Shown in pieces: positions 36,239 through 44,841 of a stretch of 64,000 nt of DNA. Source of the DNA: Anaerostipes caccae L1-92 (GTDB lineage Bacteria > Bacillota > Clostridia > Lachnospirales > Lachnospiraceae); assembly GCF_014467075.1 (NCBI RefSeq), contig NZ_AP023027.1, positions 2,297,501 to 2,361,500 of the forward strand, given 5' to 3'. A program made the position numbers and the translations under genes. The notes under the pieces are model-generated. The model saw nothing but the letters and a program-made list of their open reading frames with translations, did not search any database and was not told the DNA's origin. Within the stretch, counting starts at the first letter, position 1. Each line of letters begins with the position of its first letter.

Positions 36239-37393
36239 TTATTTTACAACGATGTTTTTGAAGTACCAGTTGATTTTTCCTTTGATGTCTTCGTCGCTTA
36301 AAGTTTCGCCCTTTTTGCCGACCTTCTTGCCGTCGTTGGTCTCGATGACACCGTCAAATACATTGAAGTCGCCGGAAAGCATCTTTTCTTTTGCCTCCTC
36401 GATCTTCTTTTCCGTACCCGGAGCGATCAGTTTCTTGTTAAGCGGAGCGATGTCAACCAGTCCCTCTTTCATGCCGCCGTAGTAAACTTCCGGCTTCCAT
36501 GTTCCGTCGATGAGCTCCTGAACTGCCTCTGTATAGTAAGCACCCCAGTGCCAGATCGTAGATGTCAGCGTAGCTTTCGGAGCATCTTTTGTCATATCAG
36601 AGTTATATCCGACACCCCATACGCCTGCTTTTTCCGCTTCCAGCTGTGGGTTCGGCGTATCACAGTGCTGTCCGATCACGTCACATCCCTGGGAGATCAG
36701 GGCTTTTGCCGCATTTGTCTCTTCATTCGGGTTAAACCAGCTGTTTGTCACTTTTACATATACTTTTGCCTTTTTATTGACAGAGTAAATACCCATGGCA
36801 AACGCATCCACGCCTCCGGTCACCTCGGCATTGTCCTTGCCCATAGCCGCAACATATCCGATCTTGTTGCTCTTCGTCTTAAGGCCTGCCGCGATACCGC
36901 TTAAATATCTTGCCTGATAGATTCTTCCGAAATAGTTGTTAAAGTTGGAATCATTCTTCTTATATCCGGTTCCGTGGGAGAATACTACATCAGGATACTC
37001 TTTTGCCATAGCTTCCATCGTGTCCATGTAGCCCCAGCTTGTACCAAAGATCACGTTGCATCCGTCTTCGATACACTCTTTGATCGCAGTCTCTGTCTTA
37101 GTCGGGTCTGTGTCTGTGATATTGGTCTTGCGCACGATCTGATTGTCTTTCAGGCCCAGCTTCTTCTGCATTGCTATGATACCCTGATCATGTGTGTAAG
37201 TGTACCCTGATCCCTCGGAAGGGTCGGAAATATGGATCACTCCGATCTTGAGATCTTTTTTGGCGATCTTGAACTGTTTTTTCTCTTCCTTCTTGTCGGT
37301 TGTCGTCTTCTTGGAACCGCAGCCTGTCATCAATCCAAGGACAAGCACTAACGACAAAATAATACCAGTGACTTTTAAAACTTTTTTCTTCAT
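36239..37393 (-). CDS. nupN: BMP family nucleoside-binding lipoprotein (NupN-like)
   Basis: A 384-residue extracellular solute-binding lipoprotein. The signal peptide MKKKVLKVTGIILSLVLVLG is followed by lipobox LMTGC. The mature chain is a Bmp domain (KIGVIHISDPSEGSGYTYTH, FSHGTGYK, KIGYVAAMGK). It delivers nucleosides to the downstream transporter. I chose ATG at 37393, with AAGGAGGA upstream; upstream codons would add a non-conserved extension. It is the first and probably most expressed gene of the operon. Confidence 0.92.
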   Translation of the reverse strand: MKKKVLKVTGIILSLVLVLGLMTGCGSKKTTTDKKEEKKQFKIAKKDLKIGVIHISDPSEGSGYTYTHDQGIIAMQKKLGLKDNQIVRKTNITDTDPTKTETAIKECIEDGCNVIFGTSWGYMDTMEAMAKEYPDVVFSHGTGYKKNDSNFNNYFGRIYQARYLSGIAAGLKTKSNKIGYVAAMGKDNAEVTGGVDAFAMGIYSVNKKAKVYVKVTNSWFNPNEETNAAKALISQGCDVIGQHCDTPNPQLEAEKAGVWGVGYNSDMTKDAPKATLTSTIWHWGAYYTEAVQELIDGTWKPEVYYGGMKEGLVDIAPLNKKLIAPGTEKKIEEAKEKMLSGDFNVFDGVIETNDGKKVGKKGETLSDEDIKGKINWYFKNIVVK

Positions 37394-37472
37394 GAACCTT
37401 CCTCCTTCTGCCTGGCTTCCGCCTTGTGCACGGATGCCAAAACTGCGCCTGTGCGCATTAAATGATATTAAA

Positions 37473-37501
37473 ATTATAACAAAAGCGCCTGTCCACTGCA
37501 A
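37473..37501 (-). promoter_or_regulatory. promoter of nupNOPQ operon
   Basis: Minus strand TTGCAG (37496-37501), 17-base spacer, TATAAT (37473-37478), about 80 bases before nupN. No purine riboswitch is visible in the leader. Confidence 0.65.
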
Positions 37502-37557
37502 GATACTTTTGCCTATTCAGGTCTCAAATGGCAGGCAATATAAACTTTTCTTTTGCA

Positions 37558-37604
37558 TCAAAAAATCCGGTGAAAGCTGCCTCTGAAAGCTGCCCGCACC
37601 GGAT
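37558..37604 (-). terminator. trpS intrinsic terminator
   Basis: Eight-base stem ATCCGGTG/CACCGGAT (37565-37572, 37597-37604) followed by TTTTTT on the minus strand, 32 bases after the trpS stop. Confidence 0.82.
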
Positions 37605-37635
37605 CTTGCTGTTTTGTACTCATATTCCGCACATA

Positions 37636-38643
37636 TCAGCGGATACGGTCAGGGAATCCCACTTTGTGCTGTACCTTTCTCAAGGTCTTCGCCGCATAGT
37701 AAGAAGCCTTTTCCCCATTATCTTTTATGATCTTATTTAAATAATCTTTATTCTTCATAATGTCGTTATAGCGTTCCTGAATCGGCCGCAGTTCTTCCAC
37801 AACCACTTCTCCAACCCGCTCTTTCAGCTTTCCGTATCCCATGCCTTCAAATTCAGCCACTGCTTCCTCGGGTTTCTTTCCGTTGATCGCGCAGTAAATA
37901 TCCAGCAGGTTTTTAATGCCTGGCTTTTCTTCTGAATAAGCAATACATGCCTCGGAGTCCGTCACCGCCTTCTTAAACTTCCTCATGATCGTGTCCGGAT
38001 CATCCAGAAGCAGAATGTGTGCATTGGCATTCTCGTCAGATTTGGACATCTTTTTCTCCGGCTCCTGAAGGCTCATGATCTTCTGTCCGACTTTGCCGAT
38101 ATATGCTTCCGGAATCGTGAATACATCACCGTATATCTTGTTAAATCTTTCAGCAATATCTCTGGTGATCTCCAAATGCTGCATCTGGTCTTTTCCCACG
38201 GGCACCACATCAGACTGAAACAGCAAAATGTCTGCTGCCATCAGGACCGGATAAGTGAAAAGTCCTGTGTTGATATTTTCCGGATGCTTCTGTGACTTAT
38301 CTTTAAACTGGGTCATCCGGTTCATTTCCCCCATATAGGTAAAGCAGTTTAAGATCCACATGAGTTCTGCGTGTGCCGAAACGTGTGACTGGTAATAAAT
38401 ACAGTTTTCTACCGGATCAAGTCCTGCCGCTATATAGAGTGCCAAAAGGCTCCTGGCCCTTTTTCTCAGCTCCGAAGGCTCCTGTCTTACTGTGATGGAA
38501 TGCATGTCCACAACACTGTAAAAACACATATACTGATCTTTATCAATGTCCACCCAGTTTTTTAATGCTCCCAGGTAATTGCCCAATGTAATAGTACCGG
38601 TGGCCTGCATGCCACTGAATAATGATTTCTTTCCGTCTAACAT
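37636..38643 (-). CDS. trpS: tryptophanyl-tRNA synthetase
   Basis: A 335-residue class I aminoacyl-tRNA synthetase that charges tRNA-Trp. The HIGH-like motif is TGTITLGNYLGALKN and the KMSKS motif is KKMSKSDENA. The length is typical. The ATG at 38643 has AAAGGA upstream; a longer frame upstream crosses into spacer. No T-box is visible upstream. It lies downstream of the ACT-domain gene. Confidence 0.96.
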   Translation of the reverse strand: MLDGKKSLFSGMQATGTITLGNYLGALKNWVDIDKDQYMCFYSVVDMHSITVRQEPSELRKRARSLLALYIAAGLDPVENCIYYQSHVSAHAELMWILNCFTYMGEMNRMTQFKDKSQKHPENINTGLFTYPVLMAADILLFQSDVVPVGKDQMQHLEITRDIAERFNKIYGDVFTIPEAYIGKVGQKIMSLQEPEKKMSKSDENANAHILLLDDPDTIMRKFKKAVTDSEACIAYSEEKPGIKNLLDIYCAINGKKPEEAVAEFEGMGYGKLKERVGEVVVEELRPIQERYNDIMKNKDYLNKIIKDNGEKASYYAAKTLRKVQHKVGFPDRIR

Positions 38644-38757
38644 CTGTCGTTCCTTTCTTCCATAAATTTTCTCTGGATTCATCATATCATATTGCAGGAA
38701 AGTTTCCAAACATTCAGCGCAATCTTTTCACAGAACTTTTCAGTCAAGTCCGGAAAA

Positions 38758-39126
38758 TCAATGTATGATTTCATATCCATGATCCGCCAGAACACGGACG
38801 GCTCTTTCAAAGTTTTCGGCTTTGATCAGTATATAATCCGTATTATAAGTAGAAATAACAAAAATCCCGATTTTGTGATTGGCCAGCAGGGAAGATATTT
38901 CAGCCAAAATCCCAATCAGAGAAAAATCAAGGATTCCCTGTATCCGGAACGCCCTCCAGCCGTCTTCTCTCTCGATCATGTCATCAGGCATAAACTCCGT
39001 GGGGCAGACCAGTGAATTCTCCTGGTCGGTTTTAGCAAAAAAGCAAAACTCATTTTGTAAATCTGCCTGGGAAACATCGTAAAGCTTACCGATGGAAAAA
39101 TCCTGTTTTAAAATCTTTAATTCCAT
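38758..39126 (-). CDS. ACT domain-containing protein
   Basis: A 122-residue protein with an ACT domain of the ACT_7 (CASTOR-like) group. Conserved is the C-terminal DFSLIGILAEISSLLANHKI followed by FVISTYNTDYILI. ACT domains bind amino acids; no catalytic domain is attached. It starts at a GGAGG-preceded ATG and lies upstream of trpS after 115 bases. A role as a small sensor of an amino acid is inferred. Confidence 0.85.
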   Translation of the reverse strand: MELKILKQDFSIGKLYDVSQADLQNEFCFFAKTDQENSLVCPTEFMPDDMIEREDGWRAFRIQGILDFSLIGILAEISSLLANHKIGIFVISTYNTDYILIKAENFERAVRVLADHGYEIIH

Positions 39127-39172
39127 TTTGTGTTACCTCCATATTTCTATTTATATGTTCCTGAAATATTTG

Positions 39173-39206
39173 AAAAATGAGACGGGTAGCCGAGTAACCC
39201 GCCTCA
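39173..39206 (-). terminator. terminator of toxin-antitoxin operon
   Basis: Ten-base stem with one G-U pair (39178-39187, 39197-39206) and TTTTTC on the minus strand, 120 bases after the antitoxin stop. Confidence 0.8.
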
Positions 39207-39327
39207 TAATCTCTAGTGTTTCAGTGCCCCTTAACTCCGCATAAAATTGTACTTTTTATAATAACCTCATTCTTATTTACCATTTTCTCGTGTAAAAGAG
39301 GGCCTACATCTGCAAACGTTTAACATG

Positions 39328-39513
39328 CTAATCCCAATGAATGTCTTCATGCAAAATTGTAGCACTCCTGTCTGCTTTTGCCTCTGCAATTGCTTCAATC
39401 TCATCCGGAACAGGACTCACTTCCGGAATAAATTTTAAAATTACCTTGTAAATTGTATCTATATCCTTTTCATCTATCATGTCAATCAAATTCTTTATTG
39501 TTTCTCTGCTCAT
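39328..39513 (-). CDS. putative antitoxin of a RelE-type pair
   Basis: A 61-residue acidic protein encoded directly after a RelE-type toxin. It has no clear DNA-binding motif; the C-terminus ends HEDIHWD, a tail seen in several clostridial antitoxins. The ATG has GGAGG upstream. Toxin-first gene order and a 12-base gap suggest one transcript with the toxin. Its neutralising role is inferred from the neighbour and size, not from a recognised antitoxin fold. Confidence 0.6.
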   Translation of the reverse strand: MSRETIKNLIDMIDEKDIDTIYKVILKFIPEVSPVPDEIEAIAEAKADRSATILHEDIHWD

Positions 39514-39525
39514 TGTTTACACCTC

Positions 39526-39765
39526 CTAAAGCCTCTTATATGCTTTTCCCCTTGGTCTTATCTCGTTTATTGTTATTATATCATTTTCAAACGTAAATAA
39601 CACACGCAAATTACCAATCCTCAATCTATACTCACACTCATATCCAGTTAATTTTTTTACATCACCTAGCGGTAATTTCTCAATGCTGTCTTTCAAGCGT
39701 CTTTTAGTTGATTTATCACAACTATTTATGTATTTAACAGCTTTCTTTTTATATTCTATTTTCAT
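39526..39765 (-). CDS. RelE/ParE family toxin
   Basis: A 79-residue RelE/ParE-superfamily protein: basic N-terminal helix MKIEYKKKAVKYINS, then KLTGYECEYRLRIGNLRVLF and a short C-terminus. RelE toxins cut mRNA on the ribosome; ParE toxins block gyrase. The catalytic residues cannot be decided here. I chose the ATG at 39765; an upstream extension begins without a ribosome site. The region is AT-rich compared with its neighbours, which fits an acquired module. Confidence 0.8.
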   Translation of the reverse strand: MKIEYKKKAVKYINSCDKSTKRRLKDSIEKLPLGDVKKLTGYECEYRLRIGNLRVLFTFENDIITINEIRPRGKAYKRL

Positions 39766-39926
39766 TGTACCAACCCCTTTCTTGGTACTACAAATATATT
39801 TCATGATTCTACTTTAACATATTTGGAATTTAAAGTAAATCATTTTTTGTAAATATATGTAATGAAAAATCTCATTACAATTATTATAGCAAAATTATTT
39901 TCCTATTCTTCATACAAAGCATTCAA

Positions 39927-39974
39927 GCAAAAAAAACGGCTCAAACCCGCATAAAATCAAGGTTTGAGCCGTTT
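39927..39974 (-). terminator. terminator of tRNA-Thr
   Basis: Fourteen-base perfect stem AAACGGCTCAAACC and complement (39934-39947, 39961-39974), then TTTTTTTT on the minus strand. It ends the tRNA transcript. Confidence 0.9.
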
Positions 39975-39984
39975 CTTACGATAA

Positions 39985-40056
39985 GCTGATGACGGGAGTT
40001 GAACCCGTGACCTCCTCACTACCAATGAGGTGCGCTACCACCTGTGCCACATCAGC
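39985..40056 (-). tRNA. tRNA-Thr(GGT)
   Basis: Cloverleaf on the minus strand with acceptor GCTGATG/CATCAGC, anticodon stem CCTCA-TGAGG and loop TTGGTAG, giving anticodon GGT (reads ACC). CCA is not encoded. It has its own terminator and lies between the toxin genes and the phosphoesterase. Confidence 0.93.
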
Positions 40057-40105
40057 AAGACCGTTATTAAATTTATCATACCGATCGAATCTTGTCAATA
40101 TTTTT

Positions 40106-40810
40106 TCATATTTTTATATAAAATTCTTCCTGATCATTCAATCTCAGACAGCCAAGATTTTCACCGTAGGCGGCTCCGCAGTCAATGGCGATCCTGTGAT
40201 CCCATTTTGTAATATGAAATGCGGCAGCCTGTTCCCTTGCTTCTTCCGTCAAAGTCCCGGCATAATAAAGCAGTGCACCTGTGGGTGTGTGTCCAAAAAC
40301 AACGGTATATGGACAGGCAAGGGCAGCATTGAAAAACTCCCTGCGAATCCATAAAAGGTTATCCCGGTCCATCTGTGAAATCTTATCCTCTGAATCTCCC
40401 AGTGCTGCATCAATGCCTGCATGAACCAAAAGATAACGCTTGTTCTCCACTGTGATCATCCGGTAAAGAGGAAGCTTTCGCACAAACTCAATACATTGCT
40501 CCTGCTCCTTTTTCGGAAACGACATAAGAGAAGCTAACGTAACACCTCCGCCGTTAAAAATCCACGTCTCATACCATGACTCTTCGTCATCCATCGTTCT
40601 TAGAAACATATCTTCATGATTTCCCATGAGAAGTTCCATATTCGGCTGTTCCCTTATATATTCCAGCAGCTGGATGCCATCCGGCCCGCGGTCCACCACA
40701 TCTCCGATAATATATAATTTATCTTCCGGAGAGAAACGGATCTTCTCCAGCATCTCAAAAAAAGCCCGGCCCTGGCCGTGAATATCGGACAACACATAAA
40801 CATTCTGCAT
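40106..40810 (-). CDS. metallophosphoesterase (ApaH/PrpE-like)
   Basis: A 234-residue protein phosphatase-type metallophosphoesterase. Metal-site motifs are SDIHGQG, GDVVDRGPDG, MGNHEDMF and (later) VFGHTP. Such enzymes dephosphorylate proteins or diadenosine polyphosphates; which one cannot be said. It lies downstream of sigH with a 20-base gap, so it can be part of the sigH transcript. Confidence 0.9.
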   Translation of the reverse strand: MQNVYVLSDIHGQGRAFFEMLEKIRFSPEDKLYIIGDVVDRGPDGIQLLEYIREQPNMELLMGNHEDMFLRTMDDEESWYETWIFNGGGVTLASLMSFPKKEQEQCIEFVRKLPLYRMITVENKRYLLVHAGIDAALGDSEDKISQMDRDNLLWIRREFFNAALACPYTVVFGHTPTGALLYYAGTLTEEAREQAAAFHITKWDHRIAIDCGAAYGENLGCLRLNDQEEFYIKI

Positions 40811-40831
40811 GTATACTCCCCCTCCGGGTGA

Positions 40832-41410
40832 TTAACTTTCTTCCCCTAATTTTCTGCGGATCCTCTGAATCGCATTGTCAATGGACTTTTTCGGTTTGTC
40901 CAGTTTTACGGCGATCTCCACATAATTCTCTCCGCTCAGATAAAGTTCCATCACATCTTTCTCAAAACTGCTGAGCTTTGTCTCAATTTTCTTATAATAG
41001 TCAGAGATGTTTTCCTTTTGTATCAGAACCTGTTCCGGATTTGTGTCTTCTTCCATAAACTGGTCTTCCTCTCCCTGTTCATTAAACAGTGATATATAAT
41101 TGTTCAATGGACCGTGTTTCTTTCTCTTGGAAGCCGTCACCGTCGTATAAATCTGCCGTTTTACACAAAGAGATGCAAATGTAGAGAAGGAAGCGTTCTT
41201 TTCGTCATCATAATTTTTTACAGCTTTAAAAAGACCGATCATCCCTTCCTGGATCAAGTCCTCCTCATCGGCTCCGGCCAGAAAGAACTTCCTGGATTCC
41301 CTGCGCACCAGTCCCCCATACCGGTTCAGAAGAAAATCCATCGCCCGATCGTCACCGCTTTTTATCTCATTTAACAGGTCCCTGTCAGAATAATGTTCAA
41401 AGTCTTTCAT
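40832..41410 (-). CDS. sigH: RNA polymerase sigma-H factor
   Basis: A 192-residue sigma-70 family factor matching sigma-H (Spo0H), which directs early sporulation and stationary-phase genes. Region 2 has EEDLIQEGMIGLFKAVKNY and SFSTFASLCVKRQIYT; region 4 has LDKPKKSIDNAIQRIRRKL. It is last of the conserved block cysE-cysS-mrnC-rlmB-sigH seen in Bacillus, with the NYN-domain gene yacP missing between rlmB and sigH. It is eight bases after the rlmB stop. Confidence 0.94.
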   Translation of the reverse strand: MKDFEHYSDRDLLNEIKSGDDRAMDFLLNRYGGLVRRESRKFFLAGADEEDLIQEGMIGLFKAVKNYDDEKNASFSTFASLCVKRQIYTTVTASKRKKHGPLNNYISLFNEQGEEDQFMEEDTNPEQVLIQKENISDYYKKIETKLSSFEKDVMELYLSGENYVEIAVKLDKPKKSIDNAIQRIRRKLGEES

Positions 41411-41417
41411 AGTTCCC

Positions 41418-42158
41418 CTATTTTAAAAGCCTCTGCCTCACGATCTCATAAGCCAGCACGCCGGCTGCAACCGATGCATTCAGAGAATCAATATCGCCGT
41501 TCATCGGAATAGAAGCGGTATAATCACACCTCTCCTTCACAAGGCGGCTGACACCGCTGCCCTCGTTTCCGATGACCAGCCCAATAGGACCGGTTAAATT
41601 CTGGCGGTACATCATGTCCCCGTCCATATCAGCACAGACAAACCATAATCCCCGCTCCTTCAGTTCTTCCATCGTCTTTGACAAGTTGGTCACTTTGACC
41701 ACCGGGGTATAATTCAGCGCTCCTGCGGATGTTTTTGCCACCGTCGGGGTCAGTCCCACTGCCCTTCTTTTTGGAATGATAACGCCATGGGCTCCGGCAA
41801 GATTTGCTGTTCTTATGATAGCTCCCAGATTGTGAGGATCTTCAATACCGTCCAGTAGAATAAAAAACGGATCTTCCTTCTTTTCCTCTGCCCTGGCAAA
41901 CAGATCTTCCATCTGTCCATATTCATAGGCCGCAGCCATTGCGACTACGCCCTGATGATGTTCCTTTGTAAGCTGATCCAGACGTTCTTTTTCTACAAAA
42001 TTCAGAACTGCGTCTGTCTTCTTTGCCTCCCGGACGATCGTCCGGACGGGACCGTCCTGGCATCCGTCCAGAATATAGATCTTATCAATGGGCTTTCCCG
42101 CCCTCAGTGCCTCCAGCACCGCATTTCTTCCCGCCAGCAGATATTCTTCGTAACTCAT
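41418..42158 (-). CDS. rlmB: 23S rRNA 2'-O-methyltransferase RlmB family
   Basis: A 246-residue SpoU/TrmH-type methyltransferase that methylates a guanosine in 23S rRNA. N-terminal substrate-binding domain (about 1-75), then the SPOUT domain with GIEDPHNLGAIIRTA, IGNEGSGVS and NASVAAGVLAYEI. Its start overlaps the mrnC stop by four bases. It belongs to the sigH operon. Confidence 0.93.
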   Translation of the reverse strand: MSYEEYLLAGRNAVLEALRAGKPIDKIYILDGCQDGPVRTIVREAKKTDAVLNFVEKERLDQLTKEHHQGVVAMAAAYEYGQMEDLFARAEEKKEDPFFILLDGIEDPHNLGAIIRTANLAGAHGVIIPKRRAVGLTPTVAKTSAGALNYTPVVKVTNLSKTMEELKERGLWFVCADMDGDMMYRQNLTGPIGLVIGNEGSGVSRLVKERCDYTASIPMNGDIDSLNASVAAGVLAYEIVRQRLLK

Positions 42159-42586
42159 TCATTTTCTCCTACATCTAATCCAATTTTAATCAGCTCCAAA
42201 GCCCGTGCCGTCCTCCCGGATAAGTACAGATATCCGATCAGGGCTTCGACCCCTGTGGCCATCCGGTATTCCACGATCGAAGCATTTTTTGCGGCCGTAG
42301 CAGATTTGGCATTTCGGCCCCGCTTATAGACGGCTGCCTCTTCGTCTGTGAGCTTTTCTTTAATATTATCATAAACCCCTGCCTGAGCGGAAGCTTTCAC
42401 CAGACTGCTGGATTTTTTGTGATACTTATTCACACTCATGTTCCCTTCAGAGATAACCAGTGTCCGAACGGCGATCTCATAGACCGCATCTCCGATGTAG
42501 GCGAGCCCAAGGGGTGAGTAAGCCTTAGGGTCCATTTGAGGCAGGTCAAGTCCCTTCGTCATAAACTCAATTAAGCTCGTTTCCAT
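42155..42586 (-). CDS. mrnC: mini-ribonuclease III
   Basis: A 143-residue RNase III-like enzyme without the double-stranded RNA-binding domain. It matures 23S rRNA. The catalytic pattern LAYIGDAVYE and the later EYRMATGVEALIGYLYL are present. It overlaps cysS at its start by 16 bases and rlmB at its end by four. Confidence 0.94.
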   Translation of the reverse strand: METSLIEFMTKGLDLPQMDPKAYSPLGLAYIGDAVYEIAVRTLVISEGNMSVNKYHKKSSSLVKASAQAGVYDNIKEKLTDEEAAVYKRGRNAKSATAAKNASIVEYRMATGVEALIGYLYLSGRTARALELIKIGLDVGENE

Positions 42587-43971
42587 TTTACTCCTTCTCT
42601 TGTATCCTTTAAAATAATCCCTTTTTCCAGCAGTTCGTCTCTGATCTCATCTGCTCTGGCAAAATCTTTTTCTTTTCTCGCCTGCTGCCGTTCCTCAATC
42701 ATCCTTTCAATCTCTTCATCCAGAATATCTTCTTCCTGCTTTGTCTCGATTCCGAGTACTCCGCACAGCGTTTCCATGATTTCCAGGAGCTTTGCCGCAT
42801 AATCAGAGGATGACTCTTTTACGGTTGTATTGGCCAGCTTCACAAGTTCAAAGATGGCAGAGACCGCATCCGCCGTGTTGAAATCATCTTCCATAGCTTC
42901 CTCAAACTTGCCGACCAATTTCCTTGCTTCTTCAAGATTAGCCTCTTCTTCTTTTCCTGCAGCTGTCTCCGGTTTATCGGCCTGATCCCTTACAAGATCA
43001 ATCGCTGTGAGGATGCGGTCCAGTCCGTTCTTGGCAGATTCCACAAGCGTATCGCTGAAGTTCAGCGGATTGCGGTAATGTGCGCTCAGCATGAAAAACC
43101 GGATAACCTGCAGCGGATATTTTTCACTGATCTCTCTGACAGTAAAAAAGTTGCCGGCCGATTTGGACATCTTTTGATTGTCGATATTTAAGAACCCGTT
43201 GTGCATCCAGTAGTTTGCAAAACATTCGTCGTTGCATGCTTCACTCTGGGCAATTTCATTTTCGTGATGAGGAAAAATCAAGTCCTCTCCTCCCGCATGA
43301 ATGTCAATCGTATCCCCGATATACTTTTTCGACATTTCGGAACATTCGATATGCCATCCCGGGCGGCCTTCTCCCCAAGGAGACGGCCATGCAATCTCAC
43401 CTTCTTTTTTCGGCTTCCAAAGCACAAAATCAAGCGGATCTTGTTTGCCTTCTTCCCCGCGGACTTTAATATCCCTGTGGCCTGCCTCCAAGTCGTCAAT
43501 GTTCTTTTTGGAAAGTTTTCCGTATCCGTCAAAAGAACGGGTTTTAAAGTAAACCGTACCATTTACTTCGTAGGCATGCCCTTTTTCAATCAAGGTCCCG
43601 ATCATACGGATCATTCCGTCGATCTCTTCCGTGGCTTTCGGCTGATGGGTCGCCGGCTTCACGTTTAAGCCTTCCATATCTTTTTTACACTCTTCAATGT
43701 AACGCTCTGCGATCTCTGTGGCAGATACGCCTTCCTCATTGGCTTTCTTGATGATCTTATCATCCACATCTGTAAAATTTGAGACGTAATTCACATCATA
43801 TCCTTTATATTCAAAATATCTGCGGACCGTATCAAAGATGATCATCGGCCGTGCGTTTCCGATATGAATATAGTTATAAACTGTGGGGCCGCACACATAT
43901 ATCCCCACTTTCCCAGGGTGTACCGGTACAAACTCCTCTTTTTTTCTTGTCAGTGTATTATAGATCTTCAT
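42571..43971 (-). CDS. cysS: cysteinyl-tRNA synthetase
   Basis: A 466-residue class I synthetase charging tRNA-Cys. HIGH-type motif is YIHIGNARP; the KMSKS motif is QKMSKSAGNF; zinc-binding Cys and His are in CGPTVY and IHAGGEDLIFPHHENEIAQ. It overlaps cysE by four bases (ATGA) and mrnC by 16. Expression is set by the Cys T-box upstream of cysE. Confidence 0.97.
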   Translation of the reverse strand: MKIYNTLTRKKEEFVPVHPGKVGIYVCGPTVYNYIHIGNARPMIIFDTVRRYFEYKGYDVNYVSNFTDVDDKIIKKANEEGVSATEIAERYIEECKKDMEGLNVKPATHQPKATEEIDGMIRMIGTLIEKGHAYEVNGTVYFKTRSFDGYGKLSKKNIDDLEAGHRDIKVRGEEGKQDPLDFVLWKPKKEGEIAWPSPWGEGRPGWHIECSEMSKKYIGDTIDIHAGGEDLIFPHHENEIAQSEACNDECFANYWMHNGFLNIDNQKMSKSAGNFFTVREISEKYPLQVIRFFMLSAHYRNPLNFSDTLVESAKNGLDRILTAIDLVRDQADKPETAAGKEEEANLEEARKLVGKFEEAMEDDFNTADAVSAIFELVKLANTTVKESSSDYAAKLLEIMETLCGVLGIETKQEEDILDEEIERMIEERQQARKEKDFARADEIRDELLEKGIILKDTREGVKWKRA

Positions 43972-44651
43972 TCTCTATCTCCTTTCGCAGCATCTTCTAC
44001 ACGTTTGCAGTGCTCCATAAATATATTCAGTGCACTTCTTAACTCAGCGTTTTCTTTTGCCAGCTTCTCAATATCCATGTCAACCGGGTCCGGAAGATCG
44101 ATCTGGTTGAGCTCCAGGCTCTGAATCCTGGTCCCGTCTCTCTTGATCACTCTGCCCGGCACTCCGACCACGGTGGAGTTGGGAGGCACATCGGAAACTA
44201 CAACGGAACCCGCTCCTATTTTGGAATTCTTCCCAATCGTGATCGATCCTAGTACTTTCGCACCGGCGCTGATCAAAACATTGTCCTCGATGGTAGGGTG
44301 GCGCTTCCCGGTTTCATTTCCGGTGCCTCCCAGCGTGACTCCCTGGTAAATCGTCACATTGTCACCGATGATCGTAGTCTCACCGATGACAACCCCATGT
44401 CCGTGGTCAATAAACAGCCCTTTTCCTATCTGTGCTCCCGGGTGAATCTCAATCCCAGTCTTTCGGGCAATCTTTTGTGATATCTTTCTGGCCTTATAAA
44501 AATTTCCTTCCTTATACATACGATGGGTGATCCGATACCAGTATAAAGCCTTTACATAAGGATATAAATATACTTCCTTTTGATTTTTAAGGGCCGGGTC
44601 CCGGTCCTTTATGATGTCAAACTGGCTTTTTGCAAACTCTCTAAAGCCCAT
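43968..44651 (-). CDS. cysE: serine O-acetyltransferase
   Basis: CysE makes O-acetylserine, the precursor of cysteine. The 227-residue protein has the N-terminal helical domain and left-handed beta-helix hexapeptide repeats (IGKGLFIDHGHGVVIGE, IGDNVTIYQGVTLGG, IEDNVLISAGAKVLG). I chose the ATG at 44651, which has GGAGG upstream; a longer frame of 19 residues is in the repeat-rich spacer. It is the first gene of the operon under the Cys T-box, about 190 bases after its terminator. Confidence 0.95.
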   Translation of the reverse strand: MGFREFAKSQFDIIKDRDPALKNQKEVYLYPYVKALYWYRITHRMYKEGNFYKARKISQKIARKTGIEIHPGAQIGKGLFIDHGHGVVIGETTIIGDNVTIYQGVTLGGTGNETGKRHPTIEDNVLISAGAKVLGSITIGKNSKIGAGSVVVSDVPPNSTVVGVPGRVIKRDGTRIQSLELNQIDLPDPVDMDIEKLAKENAELRSALNIFMEHCKRVEDAAKGDRE

Positions 44652-44671
44652 ACTTACCTCCATAGAACAAA

Positions 44672-44840
44672 GTGGGCAAGCCCACACTTCAACTCTTAGG
44701 CCCCTCAATCTTTGAGGGGCTTGACAACTTTGCGTACCAGATGCGATTTGACGCAGTCAAATAATTTCCTTACACATCTGTGTACAGCCCGCGGAGCGTT
44801 TTTTGTTTCACTGGGAAGGTCGCAGAACTTTCCTATGAAA
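44672..44840 (-). repeat. intergenic repeat element, copy 1 (T-box to cysE spacer)
   Basis: About 170 bases rich in hairpins, right after the T-box terminator: GTGGGCAAGCCCAC (44672-44685), GCCCCTCA/TGAGGGGC (44700-44720), TTTGAC-GCA-GTCAAA (44747-44761) and GTTTCA..TGAAAC arms (44804-44841). Its outer parts resemble the spacer at 62653-62716. It does not code for protein and precedes the cysE ribosome site. Confidence 0.6.
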
Positions 44841-44841
44841 C

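Noticed and set aside
37394..37480. Possible purine riboswitch in the nupN leader
   Set aside because: The leader is short and has none of the conserved purine-aptamer loops; only small G+C-rich hairpins are seen.
37480..37495. TGGACAGGCGC shared with the tRNA promoter spacer at 62.5 kb
   Set aside because: Eleven bases in opposite orientation relative to the promoters; most likely chance.
38644..38757. Possible T-box before trpS
   Set aside because: The spacer is about 115 bases and lacks the GGNACCGCG motif and a terminator.
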